A stretch of 64,000 nucleotides of DNA from Cladorrhinum sp. PSN259. Its lineage: Eukaryota > Ascomycota > Sordariomycetes > Sordariales > Podosporaceae. The stretch spans positions 124,001-188,000 of the forward strand of contig MU867119.1 of assembly GCA_033725935.1 (NCBI GenBank). The letters are read 5' to 3'. This document shows, in pieces, positions 10,664-19,846 of the stretch. Each line of letters opens with the position of its first letter. The first letter of the stretch is position 1. A model generated the notes under the pieces. That model saw only the letters and a list, made by a program, of their open reading frames with translations, ran no database searches and was not told where the DNA came from. A program made the translations under genes and the position numbers.

Positions 10664-12337
10664 ATGGATTCCCTTCCAAAAGAATCGAGAATTATTCTCG
10701 CCCTCGAGGCTATGAAAAACAAGCTAGAGCTTTCTCTTCGACGTGTAGCTATAATCTACAACGTATTACCAATGACCCTCTCCGCCCGACGCGATGGCCG
10801 GCCTCCACGACGCGATATTCTAGCCAATTCACGCAAACTTACGGATTTGGAAGAGCAAACTATTGTTCAATATATAATTGAGCTATGTGCACGCGCATTC
10901 CATCCTCGGCTTTATTATGTGGAAGATATGGCCAACCGATTGCTCCGCGAACGCGACGCGCCCCCTGTTGGTATACGATGGGCTTATAACTTCGTCAAAC
11001 GCCAGCCAGAACTTTAGACGCGTTTTACGCGTAAATACGACTACCAGAGGGCCAAATGCGAAGATCCAAAGATTATTCGCGACTGGTTTATACTTGTGCA
11101 TAATATCAAGGTCAAATACGGTATCCTCGATAACGATTCGTATAACTTTGACGAGACTGGGTTTATAATGGGCATTATTATCGCCATTATGGTAGTTACG
11201 ACTTCTGATAGCCGTAGCAAGGCTAAACAGGCCTAGCCTGGTAATCGTAAGTGGGCTATAGTTATTCAGGGAGTGAATGCTCTGGGTTAGGCTATCCCAC
11301 CATTTATTATCTTAGCCGGGCGATATCACCTTGCCAACTGGTATTAAGAATGCAACCTTCCGGCCGACTAGCGTATCGCAATAACCGATAATGGCTAGAC
11401 TACTAATAAAAAAGGCATAGATTGGATTCGGCATTTCGATTTATACATAGCATCTCGTACGAAGGGCAAATACCGGCTGTTAATCCTTGATGGCCACGAA
11501 AGCCACCATTCCGAGGAATTCGAGACCTATTGCCAGGAGCATAATATTATTACACTCTGTATGCCTCCACACTCCTCGCACCTACTTTAGCCATTGGATG
11601 TTGGTTGTTTTACGCCATTGAAGAAGGCATATAGCCGCCAGATTGAACAGTTGATGCGGATGAATATTATATATATCAGCAAGTTGGAGTTTCTTTATGC
11701 GTTTAGAGAAGCGTTTTTTGCTTCGATTACAGAAAAGAATATCCAGGGAGGTTTTGCCGGAGCCGGCCTTATGCTATACGACCCGGAGAGGGTATTATCT
11801 AAGCTAGATGTGCGTATTCGGACTCCAATACCCCCAGCCTTAATGCTAGGCACGGTATTACCTTAGGTCTCCCAAACACCACACAATCCTCGGGAAGTAA
11901 CCTTATAATTAGAGCTTATTAAAACTCGAATTTCTAAATATTAAGGCAGCTCTCTAACCTCGATGTTGACTGCTGTGGACCAGTTTACCAAGGGGGCAAT
12001 GGTAATAATGCACGAGGTAGCCCTTCTCTGTGCAGAGGTCTCTTTATTACGTAAGGCTAATGAAGGGCTTAGTAAAAGACGGAGAGCTAAAAAAACACGT
12101 GTCCGGCTTGGAGGGTCACTTACCGTATAGGAGGTATAGGATCTACTGGATCAGAAGGCTGTGGGTGAGCAGATAATCCAGGAAAATCGATAAAGTGGTG
12201 GTGGTGCAGGGGGGTCTCGTACGAAGATTCGGTGCTGTGGTGTGTGCGGTAAGCCTGGTCATAATGCACGTACGTGCAAGGAGGCTGCAGAATCATCTGA
12301 TTCATCGGATTCTGATTCAGTTATTGTGGTTTCCTAG
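10664..12337 (+). pseudogene. Fot1-type transposase, RIP-like nonsense mutations
   Basis: About 558 codons in one frame, close to the usual 540-residue Fot1 transposase. It opens with an intact 117-codon stretch containing the N-terminal helix-turn-helix region (MDSLPKESRIILALEAMKN; LRRVAIIYNVLPMTLSARR), then a stop after FVKRQPEL. Downstream the frame still reads KYDYQRAKCEDPKIIRDW, YNFDETGFIMGI (DDE-superfamily Asp), QGVNALG, AIPPFIILAGRYHLANWY and LDGHESHHSEEFETYC (second catalytic Asp region). It ends with a CCHC knuckle CGVCGKPGHNARTC and an acidic Ser/Asp tail. Several stops sit where the family has Gln or Trp (TAG for CAG before PGNR; TAG for TGG before AIPPF), the C-to-T and G-to-A pattern of repeat-induced point mutation. 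The element cannot encode an active transposase as it stands. Confidence 0.9.
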
Positions 12338-12382
12338 TGTGTGGTTGTGTAAATGAGGATAGTTGTGGTGGGGTGGTGGAAG

Positions 12383-12425
12383 GTGTACCGTTCGCTTGTC
12401 TGTACCGTTCGCTTATCACGCACGT
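12383..12425 (-). repeat. Right terminal inverted repeat of Fot1-like element
   Basis: Inverted copy of the left end, ending TATCACGCACGT next to the TA duplication. It also holds two copies of GTACCGTTCGCTT. It differs from the left repeat only in the short spacer between the two 13-mers. Confidence 0.9.
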
Positions 12426-12734
12426 TAGCCATATCTTCTATACTATATAATCTTAGTAAAAAAAGATCGCGTAATTATTATTATTATTGTTTCATACTAC
12501 TGATATACCCTTTAGTCAAAGGGCTCGCCGGTCCAGCTGCTATCTTGGTGTACAGGAAAACCGTGCCAGTTTTCTGGCCGGGTGAAAAACCTATACCATT
12601 CCTTTGTGGTCTGAGCTCTTGACTTCTTCGTACTACAGAAAAAGGAAACCCGTCCCAGACTAAGCTTCCTGCACTCCTACATCCTGGTCTACGGCCGCCG
12701 TAGCAGGCGGAACACCAGTGGCCTCGCTTGGCCC

Positions 12735-12859
12735 CGTCGGGTCAAAGTTATACGGTTAACGTTATAGATCTTAGCTGCAGCTAGAACGCTTAGGTTTTTA
12801 TTGTCTTGGAGAGCCTGGAAGGCTAAGATTACCCTACTTTCATTAATAGTAAAGGCCAT
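12735..12859 (-). pseudogene. N-terminal fragment of a second pogo-like transposase
   Basis: A minus-strand segment beginning MAFTINESRVILAFQALQD and continuing through LSVLAAAKIYNVNRITLTRR matches the helix-turn-helix start of Fot1-class transposases and is similar to, but clearly distinct from, the element next door. The similarity ends abruptly after about 42 residues, and the rest of a transposase is missing. I found no terminal repeats around it, so it is a truncated relic rather than part of the 10564-12425 element. Confidence 0.7.
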
Positions 12860-13429
12860 TTCGGATGGTGAAGAAAAGTGGTGTTGAGAGGAGGGGTAAC
12901 GTGTCAAATAACAGCGGTGCCTTTGGCAGTTTACAGTTGAACCAGCAATTGGACCAAAATCAAGAGAGAGAAGTCTGTAGATTGATTGAAGTGCTTGTCC
13001 TCCCCTACTGGGAGGTCTCTGAGGCTCTTTCTTATGGCTCTGACAGTATGGACTGTGTTGCTTGGACCAGACCTTCGGTATGACGAGCATCCGGTACATC
13101 AGCTATGTCTTGGACCTTCCTTTCTCACACCCGTCTTTCTGAGACACCCTCCTTTCTGACATAGATAGCGCGTCGCGTGGGAAATTGCACACTCGCTTAT
13201 GAAGTACGTTATCGATAGTTCTTCTCTAATAACGATCTCGGTCTAATATCCTTATTTTCAATCTTATCTGCTTCGATAGATTGCTTTGATAATATAATAT
13301 CCGCAGTTTCCCCTTCTGCGGAATGCTTATGTCTTTAGGGACCCTCTTCTTGTCCATCTCTGCCCATCCCTTTCACATTATCATATCGATTACCTACTTC
13401 ATCCACGGCATCTTGTGATACCCTCTGTT

Positions 13430-13864
13430 ATGCAGTCCCAGCTGCAGTCGCAACTATACGACACCCTCTCCCCAACCCACGAGCATGGCTGGTCCGTTAG
13501 GATGGAACCCTCCCATTGGGTTCTTCTTTGTGAGTGGTGTGGCAGAGGTCCTGACTAATATATGTCGGCGCTTAACCCTTTGTCCGAGGATCTCATACAT
13601 AGTCACAACACTCTGTATGAAGCTCGGTTCCCTGGTTTGACTGTCAGTCACGAGGCTACGTGGGGGGTGTATGAGATGTTATTCAATCGAGATAACGTTA
13701 TGGACTTCACGATCTCGATATATACGAGGGCTAGTTCTGCGGATGGTGTTCTGCCTGCCGAGTGGTCCTGCGGGGGTATAGGTATAAAACTTGTGCACCT
13801 AACGGGGCCGCTGCTCGGTAGAGCAAGTTTCTTCCCACACGTCTTAATGCCAATTGTGTCATGA
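13430..13864 (+). pseudogene. Possible gene relic, one in-frame stop
   Basis: From ATG 13430 the frame reads 42 codons to a TAA at 13556, then continues in the same frame for 102 codons (from MSALNPLSEDLIHSHNTLYE to FFPHVLMPIVS). Treating the TAA as a mutated Gln codon (CAA) gives one 144-residue product. The mutation type would fit RIP, and the locus lies in the same decayed patch as the two transposon relics. I do not recognise any domain, and it may be a chance reading frame. Confidence 0.28.
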
Positions 13865-14848
13865 ACTGAATTCATTCTTCACGGGATTGGGAGTAGTATG
13901 CCTTGATAATAATAGGAGCTATAAACTTTTTGAGTTAAATTATTTAAAGCAGTAATTACTGATTCTTAATTCTTAAAAATAGCTTATCAGATCTGTGTGG
14001 TTGTTTAAAAATAACCAGTTGGAAATTCCATGGAAGCGCTGCGGTGGGTCACTGGGGTGTGGATTACAGGGAGTAGGCTTTATTGCCACACCTATATCAT
14101 GTCCCAATCGGGAAGAAATTTTCCTCGGAAGATGCTTTACAAATACCATGTCATCTAATACCTGAGTCTCAAGGTTCTCAATTCTTTTGCAGATGATTGA
14201 GCCAGGCATAGATGAGGGTATCGTTGCCTAGTCATTGGACCGAAATGATGCTGTTGGACCGGCGATGGCATCGTTGCTTGGTCGTCTGACCCTTATATCG
14301 TGAGAAATTCGGATAAATTTTGGAATTAGCAAACCAGTGAAAATGGGCTAATCTGGTCTTGTAGAGACATGGATGATGAACGGCAAGTATACAATCTGCT
14401 TTTGGCTTCCCTTGACAGCAAACTTCCCCCGATCAACACATACCATCCTAGTGCATTCTCCATCAACACGCACCTTGAACTTCGCCTTGCAGTTAAGTCT
14501 TCCAGTTCTCTCAACCATCGTCTCCGCGGCGATCAAGCTACTCAACGGCTTGGTCTCTCTTCCCTTCGATTCCGCAAATCGAGAAGTCATAGTCCTTATC
14601 CCTCGGTGACTCATTTGCAAAGACGTCACATGCAAAATAGAGACAAACAAAAGCTGCCACTGCAGATCACAGCTGCAGAGAACAACTGCAGCGACCTAAC
14701 CTCACATTTCTTCAACTGCAAAAAGTTGCAAGTCCAAGGTCTTGTTGAGTTTGCTATCTACTTCAAGTGACTCCGTCCAGTTTTTGACTCTCCATCAACT
14801 TCTCACCAGACACCGCGGTTGCTAGTCCACGTTTACCACCACAACATC
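13865..14848. other. Intergenic, 1 kb
   Basis: Upstream of the RBR-like gene. Overlapping frames on both strands around 14348-14770 (133 codons plus, 100 codons minus) contradict each other and neither shows a domain. I see no RNA gene. A short CTGCAG-rich patch lies at 14660-14690. Confidence 0.4.
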
Positions 14849-15612
14849 ATGTCTCGCAATACGTCAGCCCAGAATTCTGCTCAGGCCGAGGCTGAGAGAA
14901 GCCCTTGGCTATACTATACCGTAAGTCTTGCTCAATTTCTTCGAATTTGTTCCACGTACGGAGTGCGTCGCGAACAGAGATACAGCCAATCCGGTGTATT
15001 TGGTTTGGAGCCACTGCCTATTCGACCACACAAAACTAACACAATGAACTCTAGATGGCCGAGTTTGAGATGCGGACTTCCGAGCGTGACGCCTACATGC
15101 ACGTGGCAACCAGCGAGAAGGGCACGTGCGTTCTCTGCCACGACGAGTTCTTCCGTCACGAGCTCTGTGGTTTCCATCACTGCGGTGCCCTGGGCTGCAA
15201 GGAGTGTCTGAAAAAGTACATTAACGCGTCACTCGACGAGTACGCTCCCGTCCGGTTTCCTCCGGCCGTTCCATGCGACTGCCCTAACCAGGGTGACCTC
15301 CTCATCCCTAACATCGACTGTCCCGTCATCTGGTTCCTCGGCGCCAGGTGGGCTCTGGAATTCGCCGAGATGTTCCGGAACCGCGTCCACAACGATCGCC
15401 ACTGGGGCACAACAGAAGAGATCGACGAAGTATGGAAGGCCATAGCGGATGTGGTTTATGACAATGGCTGGCGGCCCTGCCCTATCTGCGGCCAGGTCGT
15501 TGAGCATTCTGGTGGATGCATGGACATACTTTGTATCTGCGGCACCAGGTTCTGTTATATCTGTTGCTATGTTAGCTCTCCTGACTGGCATTGTAGCTGC
15601 GAGAGTGCCTAG
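14849..15612 (+). CDS. RING/IBR (RBR)-type zinc-binding protein
   Basis: Likely ubiquitin-ligase-like protein with zinc-binding cysteine clusters. Two exons: 14849-14920 and 15055-15612; the intron has donor GTAAGT, a CTAAC branch site and acceptor CTCTAG, phase 0, giving 209 aa. The first cluster CVLCHDEFFRHELCGFHHCG followed by LGCKECLKKYI looks like a RING1-type domain (about residues 48-80). The C-terminal cluster CPICGQVVEHSGGCMDILC then CGTRFCYICC resembles the last RBR domain, including the GGC(M)x..C core. The protein is much shorter than canonical RBR ligases (about 500 aa) and the middle IBR spacing is compressed, so ligase activity is inference. Similar short RBR-like proteins are common in filamentous fungi. 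Confidence 0.82.
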
Positions 15613-15920
15613 GGGGAGGGTTATCAGTTGTAACCTGGTTGGCACCTTTAATCTTCCTCGCAGGATGGAGAGATGACAAAGTTTAATGCGAGAGGGAATA
15701 AGGGATCGATTATTGCGTCGCCAGCTGAAGCACGGCGGGAACAAGTATAGCCACATAATAAACTGAGTGTCAAACTACAAAGCGATCATTGACCATTTAT
15801 ATCTGCACACAAGCGTGACCTTATTTACTGCGCTCTCTCTTCATTCCTTTATACTCTTCTAAAGGCTTTGTAGCTTTTATCCCTACCTGCATACTCGAAC
15901 AATTAGAGAAAGGAAGGGAC
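15613..15920. other. Intergenic between RBR-like gene and SINE-like element
   Basis: 308 bp of 3' flank. No ORF or element seen. Confidence 0.5.
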
Positions 15921-15953
<33 letters not shown>

Positions 15954-16170
15954 GAAAAGAAACCAGAAAAGAAAAGAAAGAAAGCAAAAAGCTCACCTGC
16001 TACCACCCCCTCGAAGTGGTGGCCACAGGCTACGAAAACCCCCAGCTTTGCTTGATGCGAGGCTCAGGGGTTTTTCCGGGCGGTCGAGAAGCTGCCCGAG
16101 CCGGGAGTCGAACCCCCGACCCGGACAACTACCTTCACACCCCAATACCATTGGGCTACGGAGCCCAACC
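15921..16170 (-). mobile_element. tRNA-derived SINE-like retroposon
   Basis: On the minus strand the segment starts with a tRNA-like head: box A TAGCCCAATGG (16158-16148) and box B GGTTCGACTCC (16114-16104), 33 bp apart, both exact matches to the RNA polymerase III internal promoter consensus. The head does not fold as a tRNA: the 5' GGCTCCG cannot pair with the sequence after the T arm, and the T stem is imperfect. About 100 bp of unrelated body follows, then a T/C-rich tract and a tail of 13 T and 20 A (15953-15921). Head, body and homopolymer tail in that order are the architecture of fungal tRNA-derived SINEs. No clear target-site duplication could be found by eye. A decayed tRNA gene with a chance A-tract is the alternative. 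Confidence 0.65.
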
Positions 16171-16380
16171 GTATTGGGGCTTCTGGTGCTAAGTTGCGTG
16201 CGGGACGTTGTATATAAAGGGCAGCCATTGGCCAGTTAGCCCCTTCCAAGTGTTCTGCATTTCCCAACTTCTTAAGCACTCGGCTCCTTCCACGGATTGC
16301 TAAGGTCATTGTGCGTCTCATTGGCCTCCTTCAGCAATTTCCACTCATTCATACACGCATCATAAACCGTGGACCGTCCG

Positions 16381-18633
16381 CTACACCAAAGCAATTACCT
16401 TGAATCTCTCACCCTCCCTCCGCTTCGCCACAGCCTCCCCGTACATAATCCCGTGCACATACCCAACTCCCAAAAACTGATAATTCTCCCACTTGTCATC
16501 CTTCTCCTCCGACTCCTTCCCTCGAAGAACAACAGGCGCTTTACACCCTCCCAATATCCACACCCCGTCTCCCACCTGAGAATACCTAGGCGCAAGACCA
16601 ATGTACCCCTTTTGAGTCCTGAATAGCTTCATTATGGCACACGCATCAACTCTCGTGCCTTCGTAGACGCTCGCCTCTTTTTTCAGTTTATCGTAAGTGT
16701 TTTCCAGCAGATCAGTGTACGTCCCCTCCGCAAAATCTCTCATCTCTTCAAGACTCGGTATGCAGTCCTGTCCTCCGTTCTCGTGAAGCGCTTTCAAAAC
16801 GGGGAGGATATCCCCGATAGGTCTAAAATATTCTGACTTTTGGATATTAGTATCCATCTCCCCAAACCGCGGTATTCCCGATTTACCCTCGGTGTATGCG
16901 TCGTCCAGATGCTCGTTCAACTGAATCATGATCGACATTTTGAACCGTTCTCCGTGCTTCTTTTCCGCCGAAATCATGTCGCTTATTCTTCTCAAGTCGG
17001 ATCTGTCCATGCACAGAGTCCTCCAGAGCGCTTCTGCCAGCGACTGCCCGGTATCTTGATACTGCCCGTAGCGTTCTGCAGTGACACCGTGACCGACAAA
17101 CATCCTGAACCATTCTTTGGGATCGAACATGCTCTGCTCAACAATTTGATCGATTGTGTCAAATTTATACCCACCGACATACAACGCTCTCCCTTGTTGA
17201 GATCTCCACCGTATCAGAGGACGACGGAGCATGTCGGCTTTGAAAGGGCGATAGCAAAGTGGACTTTGGATCGGACTGGCCTGATAGTCGGGTACCCAAG
17301 ACGGCAAAGCTGCTCTGTGCGATGAACCGGCCGTCTGAAAATCTTCCAGGTTACGCAGAAACAAAACTGACAGTAATGACGCGTGAGAACCTCGTGAAGA
17401 AGTTCGGATGATTTCCTTGGTGAATTCCGTGTAGACTTTTTCGACCGGTGCCGTATAATCTACCGCGAACGGGGAACTCGCATCTCTGAATTCTGAAGGG
17501 ATGATTCGCATGGGAAGCAAGGCGTAGCAGTGGTCTCGCGGGTTCGTGGCGCGAAAGGTGCCGATTGTCGTCGTCAGATTAAAGAGACTAAAGTACTCCT
17601 CTTGTTTCTCTAGCTCATCCAGGACAGCATCATCGTCGTCTTCTTGTTCATCTTTTCGGGCTGCTGAGAGATCTCGAATGATTTGTCGGAATCTGCGTAG
17701 TTGTCGAATCGAATATGCCTGCATCCAAGCTAACCCCGGACGATTCGCGACAAAGTTGTTTGCGTACCGTCTCGTAAACTCTATTGCGCCATCTCCGTCC
17801 ATGTCGTGCTCGCTCAAAGCCGCGACCGTGTCTTCTATTTGTGCCCAGTCGAGCTTTTTGTCTCCGCAAAACATTAGGACGTATCTGGCCAGAACGATTT
17901 CTTGCACGATCCACACCCGAGAAAACCACTGTCTGAGGAAAAGCGAGGCTAGGCCGTCCCATTCGGCTTGGGTTATTCTCGGTAAGCCGGCAGAGTCGTA
18001 ACGGCTTTCAGGTGTCGCTCTAAAAGAGACAATGCGGCTGTTGATGAACTTGGTAATGTTCGTCCTGGACGAAGAGAGTTTGGAAAGAGCCGAAAGGCCA
18101 TTTTGCACATGTTCGTCTTCCTTGCCTAGCCAGACGACTACGTAGCTCGCTAGGGAGTAGATATCGTGCATGAGACTGACTTGGGATGCCCGCTCGTCCA
18201 TGTCCTGCTGGTTGATGCAGACTGCGTCTATCCAGATGTAGTCGTCCGCTAGGGTGCTTGCTCCATTTGCTCCATAATCTGAACTGCGTATCGTCGTCAT
18301 GAACTCGTACAGGTTCTTTTGAACCTGAAGCACCATTCCATCCACAATGACTGGGAATGAGACTCGTTCAGAGTAGCTCTCACTTTCGGCGACAAAGGCC
18401 TTGTTGAAGAGGTCGCCATCTGGAAGCGGGTTTCCCCAGGTGTATGACAGACAATGGTAGTAGGGAGGATCTTTGGGGTTAGAATCAAGATTCAGCACCT
18501 TGAACGAAAAGTTGGGTAGGCCACTGCCACTGGCATCGTCTGCAGTGCCAAGCCGACGAAGCACCCGGATGCACCTCTTTGTGGGAAGAGGATCGTACTT
18601 GAAAGGTTTTGGATTCATTTTGATGCCAGACAT
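16381..18633 (-). CDS. HET-domain protein (heterokaryon-incompatibility type)
   Basis: Single exon, 750 aa, from MSGIKMNPKPFKYDPLPTKR. The N-terminal HET domain is unmistakable: YYHCLSYTWGNP (about residue 58), DDYIWIDAVCINQQDMDERA (about 128), MHDIYSLASYVVVWLG and WFSRVWIVQEIVLA. The rest (residues 300-750) is a long alpha-rich region of the kind found in large HET proteins (DHCYALLPM, then WVPDY, and a late GDGVWILGGCKAPVVLR). HET domains are TIR-like effectors that trigger cell death when fungal strains of different type fuse, but most genomic copies have no proven incompatibility role. It points away from the HET gene at 19847; the 1.2 kb between them would hold both promoters. Confidence 0.95.
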   Translation of the reverse strand: MSGIKMNPKPFKYDPLPTKRCIRVLRRLGTADDASGSGLPNFSFKVLNLDSNPKDPPYYHCLSYTWGNPLPDGDLFNKAFVAESESYSERVSFPVIVDGMVLQVQKNLYEFMTTIRSSDYGANGASTLADDYIWIDAVCINQQDMDERASQVSLMHDIYSLASYVVVWLGKEDEHVQNGLSALSKLSSSRTNITKFINSRIVSFRATPESRYDSAGLPRITQAEWDGLASLFLRQWFSRVWIVQEIVLARYVLMFCGDKKLDWAQIEDTVAALSEHDMDGDGAIEFTRRYANNFVANRPGLAWMQAYSIRQLRRFRQIIRDLSAARKDEQEDDDDAVLDELEKQEEYFSLFNLTTTIGTFRATNPRDHCYALLPMRIIPSEFRDASSPFAVDYTAPVEKVYTEFTKEIIRTSSRGSHASLLSVLFLRNLEDFQTAGSSHRAALPSWVPDYQASPIQSPLCYRPFKADMLRRPLIRWRSQQGRALYVGGYKFDTIDQIVEQSMFDPKEWFRMFVGHGVTAERYGQYQDTGQSLAEALWRTLCMDRSDLRRISDMISAEKKHGERFKMSIMIQLNEHLDDAYTEGKSGIPRFGEMDTNIQKSEYFRPIGDILPVLKALHENGGQDCIPSLEEMRDFAEGTYTDLLENTYDKLKKEASVYEGTRVDACAIMKLFRTQKGYIGLAPRYSQVGDGVWILGGCKAPVVLRGKESEEKDDKWENYQFLGVGYVHGIMYGEAVAKRREGERFKVIALV

Positions 18634-19846
18634 ACACTGAAGTTGAGGGAATAACAGAGCATAAAATGTAGTCGAGGCTTCTTATGCTTGTACTGCACAT
18701 AGTGTACATACTGCGCCACAATCACGAGCCAACAACCACACAAAACGGCAGTTGGGCACTATCACGGTTACACTGAGCGCGGAAGCCCACAACGGACCTT
18801 GGCGCGATGAGAGGACGGCAACACTTTCCATCACTTCTCACCTAACCCATCTTACCGTCTTTGGCAATGAAACCTCAGATCTGATAAAAGATCCGACAAG
18901 CGTCTTTGTAGCTTGTTACAGAAATTATTTTTAAAAGATGGCCAAAAACTTCACCCTCTGCGCCCCCCTGCTTGGCATGCACAATTGGCCATGTGTTTCC
19001 GGCAGATTTAACGCCCGCACCAATTGACGCCCGTTGCAGATCAATGGAATGTCTCACAGTCTCTCCCAGGGAAATTTTAGCTCAATTGGGATGCATTCGT
19101 CAATGGGCTTTCTTTTTGTTGACAAACTTTGCCATTGTTTCAGGGGCTCAGGGGTTCTCAGGGGAATCAATTTCGAGTCTTTGATTGTTCTGCACAACAA
19201 GGGAAAAAATGGATTTCATCAACCCATGACTCTTCCGACTCCAACCAATCGGATGAGGGTCCAAACTCCCATCTCGCCCTGCAACAGACAGAAGCGACTC
19301 TCCACATCGACGTGATCATGTGGACCCCCCTTGCGACATTAATGGCCAATTCCCTTGGCATCTGGTCTCCAGAGACGAGTGAGGAGAGAGAATTGCATCT
19401 CGAGGCTTGCAGCCCGACAGGAATACCGAATTCCAGGAACTAACGGTTCGTGTGTGGTGCCAGGTCGCAGGCATCTTGCTGCAAGACTCTGCAAGACTCT
19501 GCAAGACTCTGCAGAAGCCTGCAACATCTAAGCCGAAACCGGTTTGATCACGGACCGCATGGTGGTTTTGCACACTTGAGTTGGTCCACGCTGCAGCGGG
19601 TCTCGATGCCCGACGCAGTCCCAAGGGTATCCTATTGGTCTCTGACCCCATCATCGACCCATATCCGCTGCGACGCCTCATTGGACCAAGTGGTTTAGTC
19701 CTTTGCGCCAGCAGCATCCGTCCCTACGGATAGATAAATGCTAAAAGACCGTTGAATCTCTGAATTTTCCTTGATTCCCCCCCCCCCCTCTCTTCCCCAT
19801 TATTCTTCAGCATCATCTTTTGCGAAAAAGACAAACACATGCAACA
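18634..19846. other. Divergent promoter region between two HET genes
   Basis: 1.2 kb separating the start codons of the two head-to-head HET genes. Contains a 10-bp tandem repeat (19479-19514) and a C-run/pyrimidine tract just 5' of the right-hand gene (19775-19800). Short ORFs on both strands look accidental. Confidence 0.55.
19479..19514. repeat. 10-bp tandem repeat, three and a half copies
   Basis: Perfect copies of GCAAGACTCT at 19481, 19491 and 19501, with CT before and GCAG after. Lies in the shared upstream region of the two HET genes. Confidence 0.9.

Larger units (their letters stand above)
10564..12425 (+). mobile_element. Fot1/pogo-type DNA transposon, complete ends, inactive
   Basis: An 1862-bp element bounded by 43-bp terminal inverted repeats (10564-10606 and 12383-12425) and flanked by TA on both sides (10562-10563 and 12426-12427), the target duplication expected of Tc1/mariner-pogo elements. 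The inverted repeats begin ACGTGCGTGAT and differ at only three central positions. Inside lies one transposase frame (10664-12337) with many stops. The surrounding 10.3-10.6 kb sequence is AT-rich. Size, ends and coding content fit the fungal Fot1 family. No second full copy is present in this window. Confidence 0.92.

Noticed and set aside
14348..14770. Competing 100-133-codon ORFs on both strands
   Set aside because: Mutually overlapping, no domain or splice support for either; cannot choose between them.
16090..16166. Functional tRNA gene on the minus strand
   Set aside because: Box A and box B are perfect, but acceptor ends do not pair, the T stem has a G-G mismatch and no anticodon stem can be drawn. 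Treated as the head of a SINE-like element.
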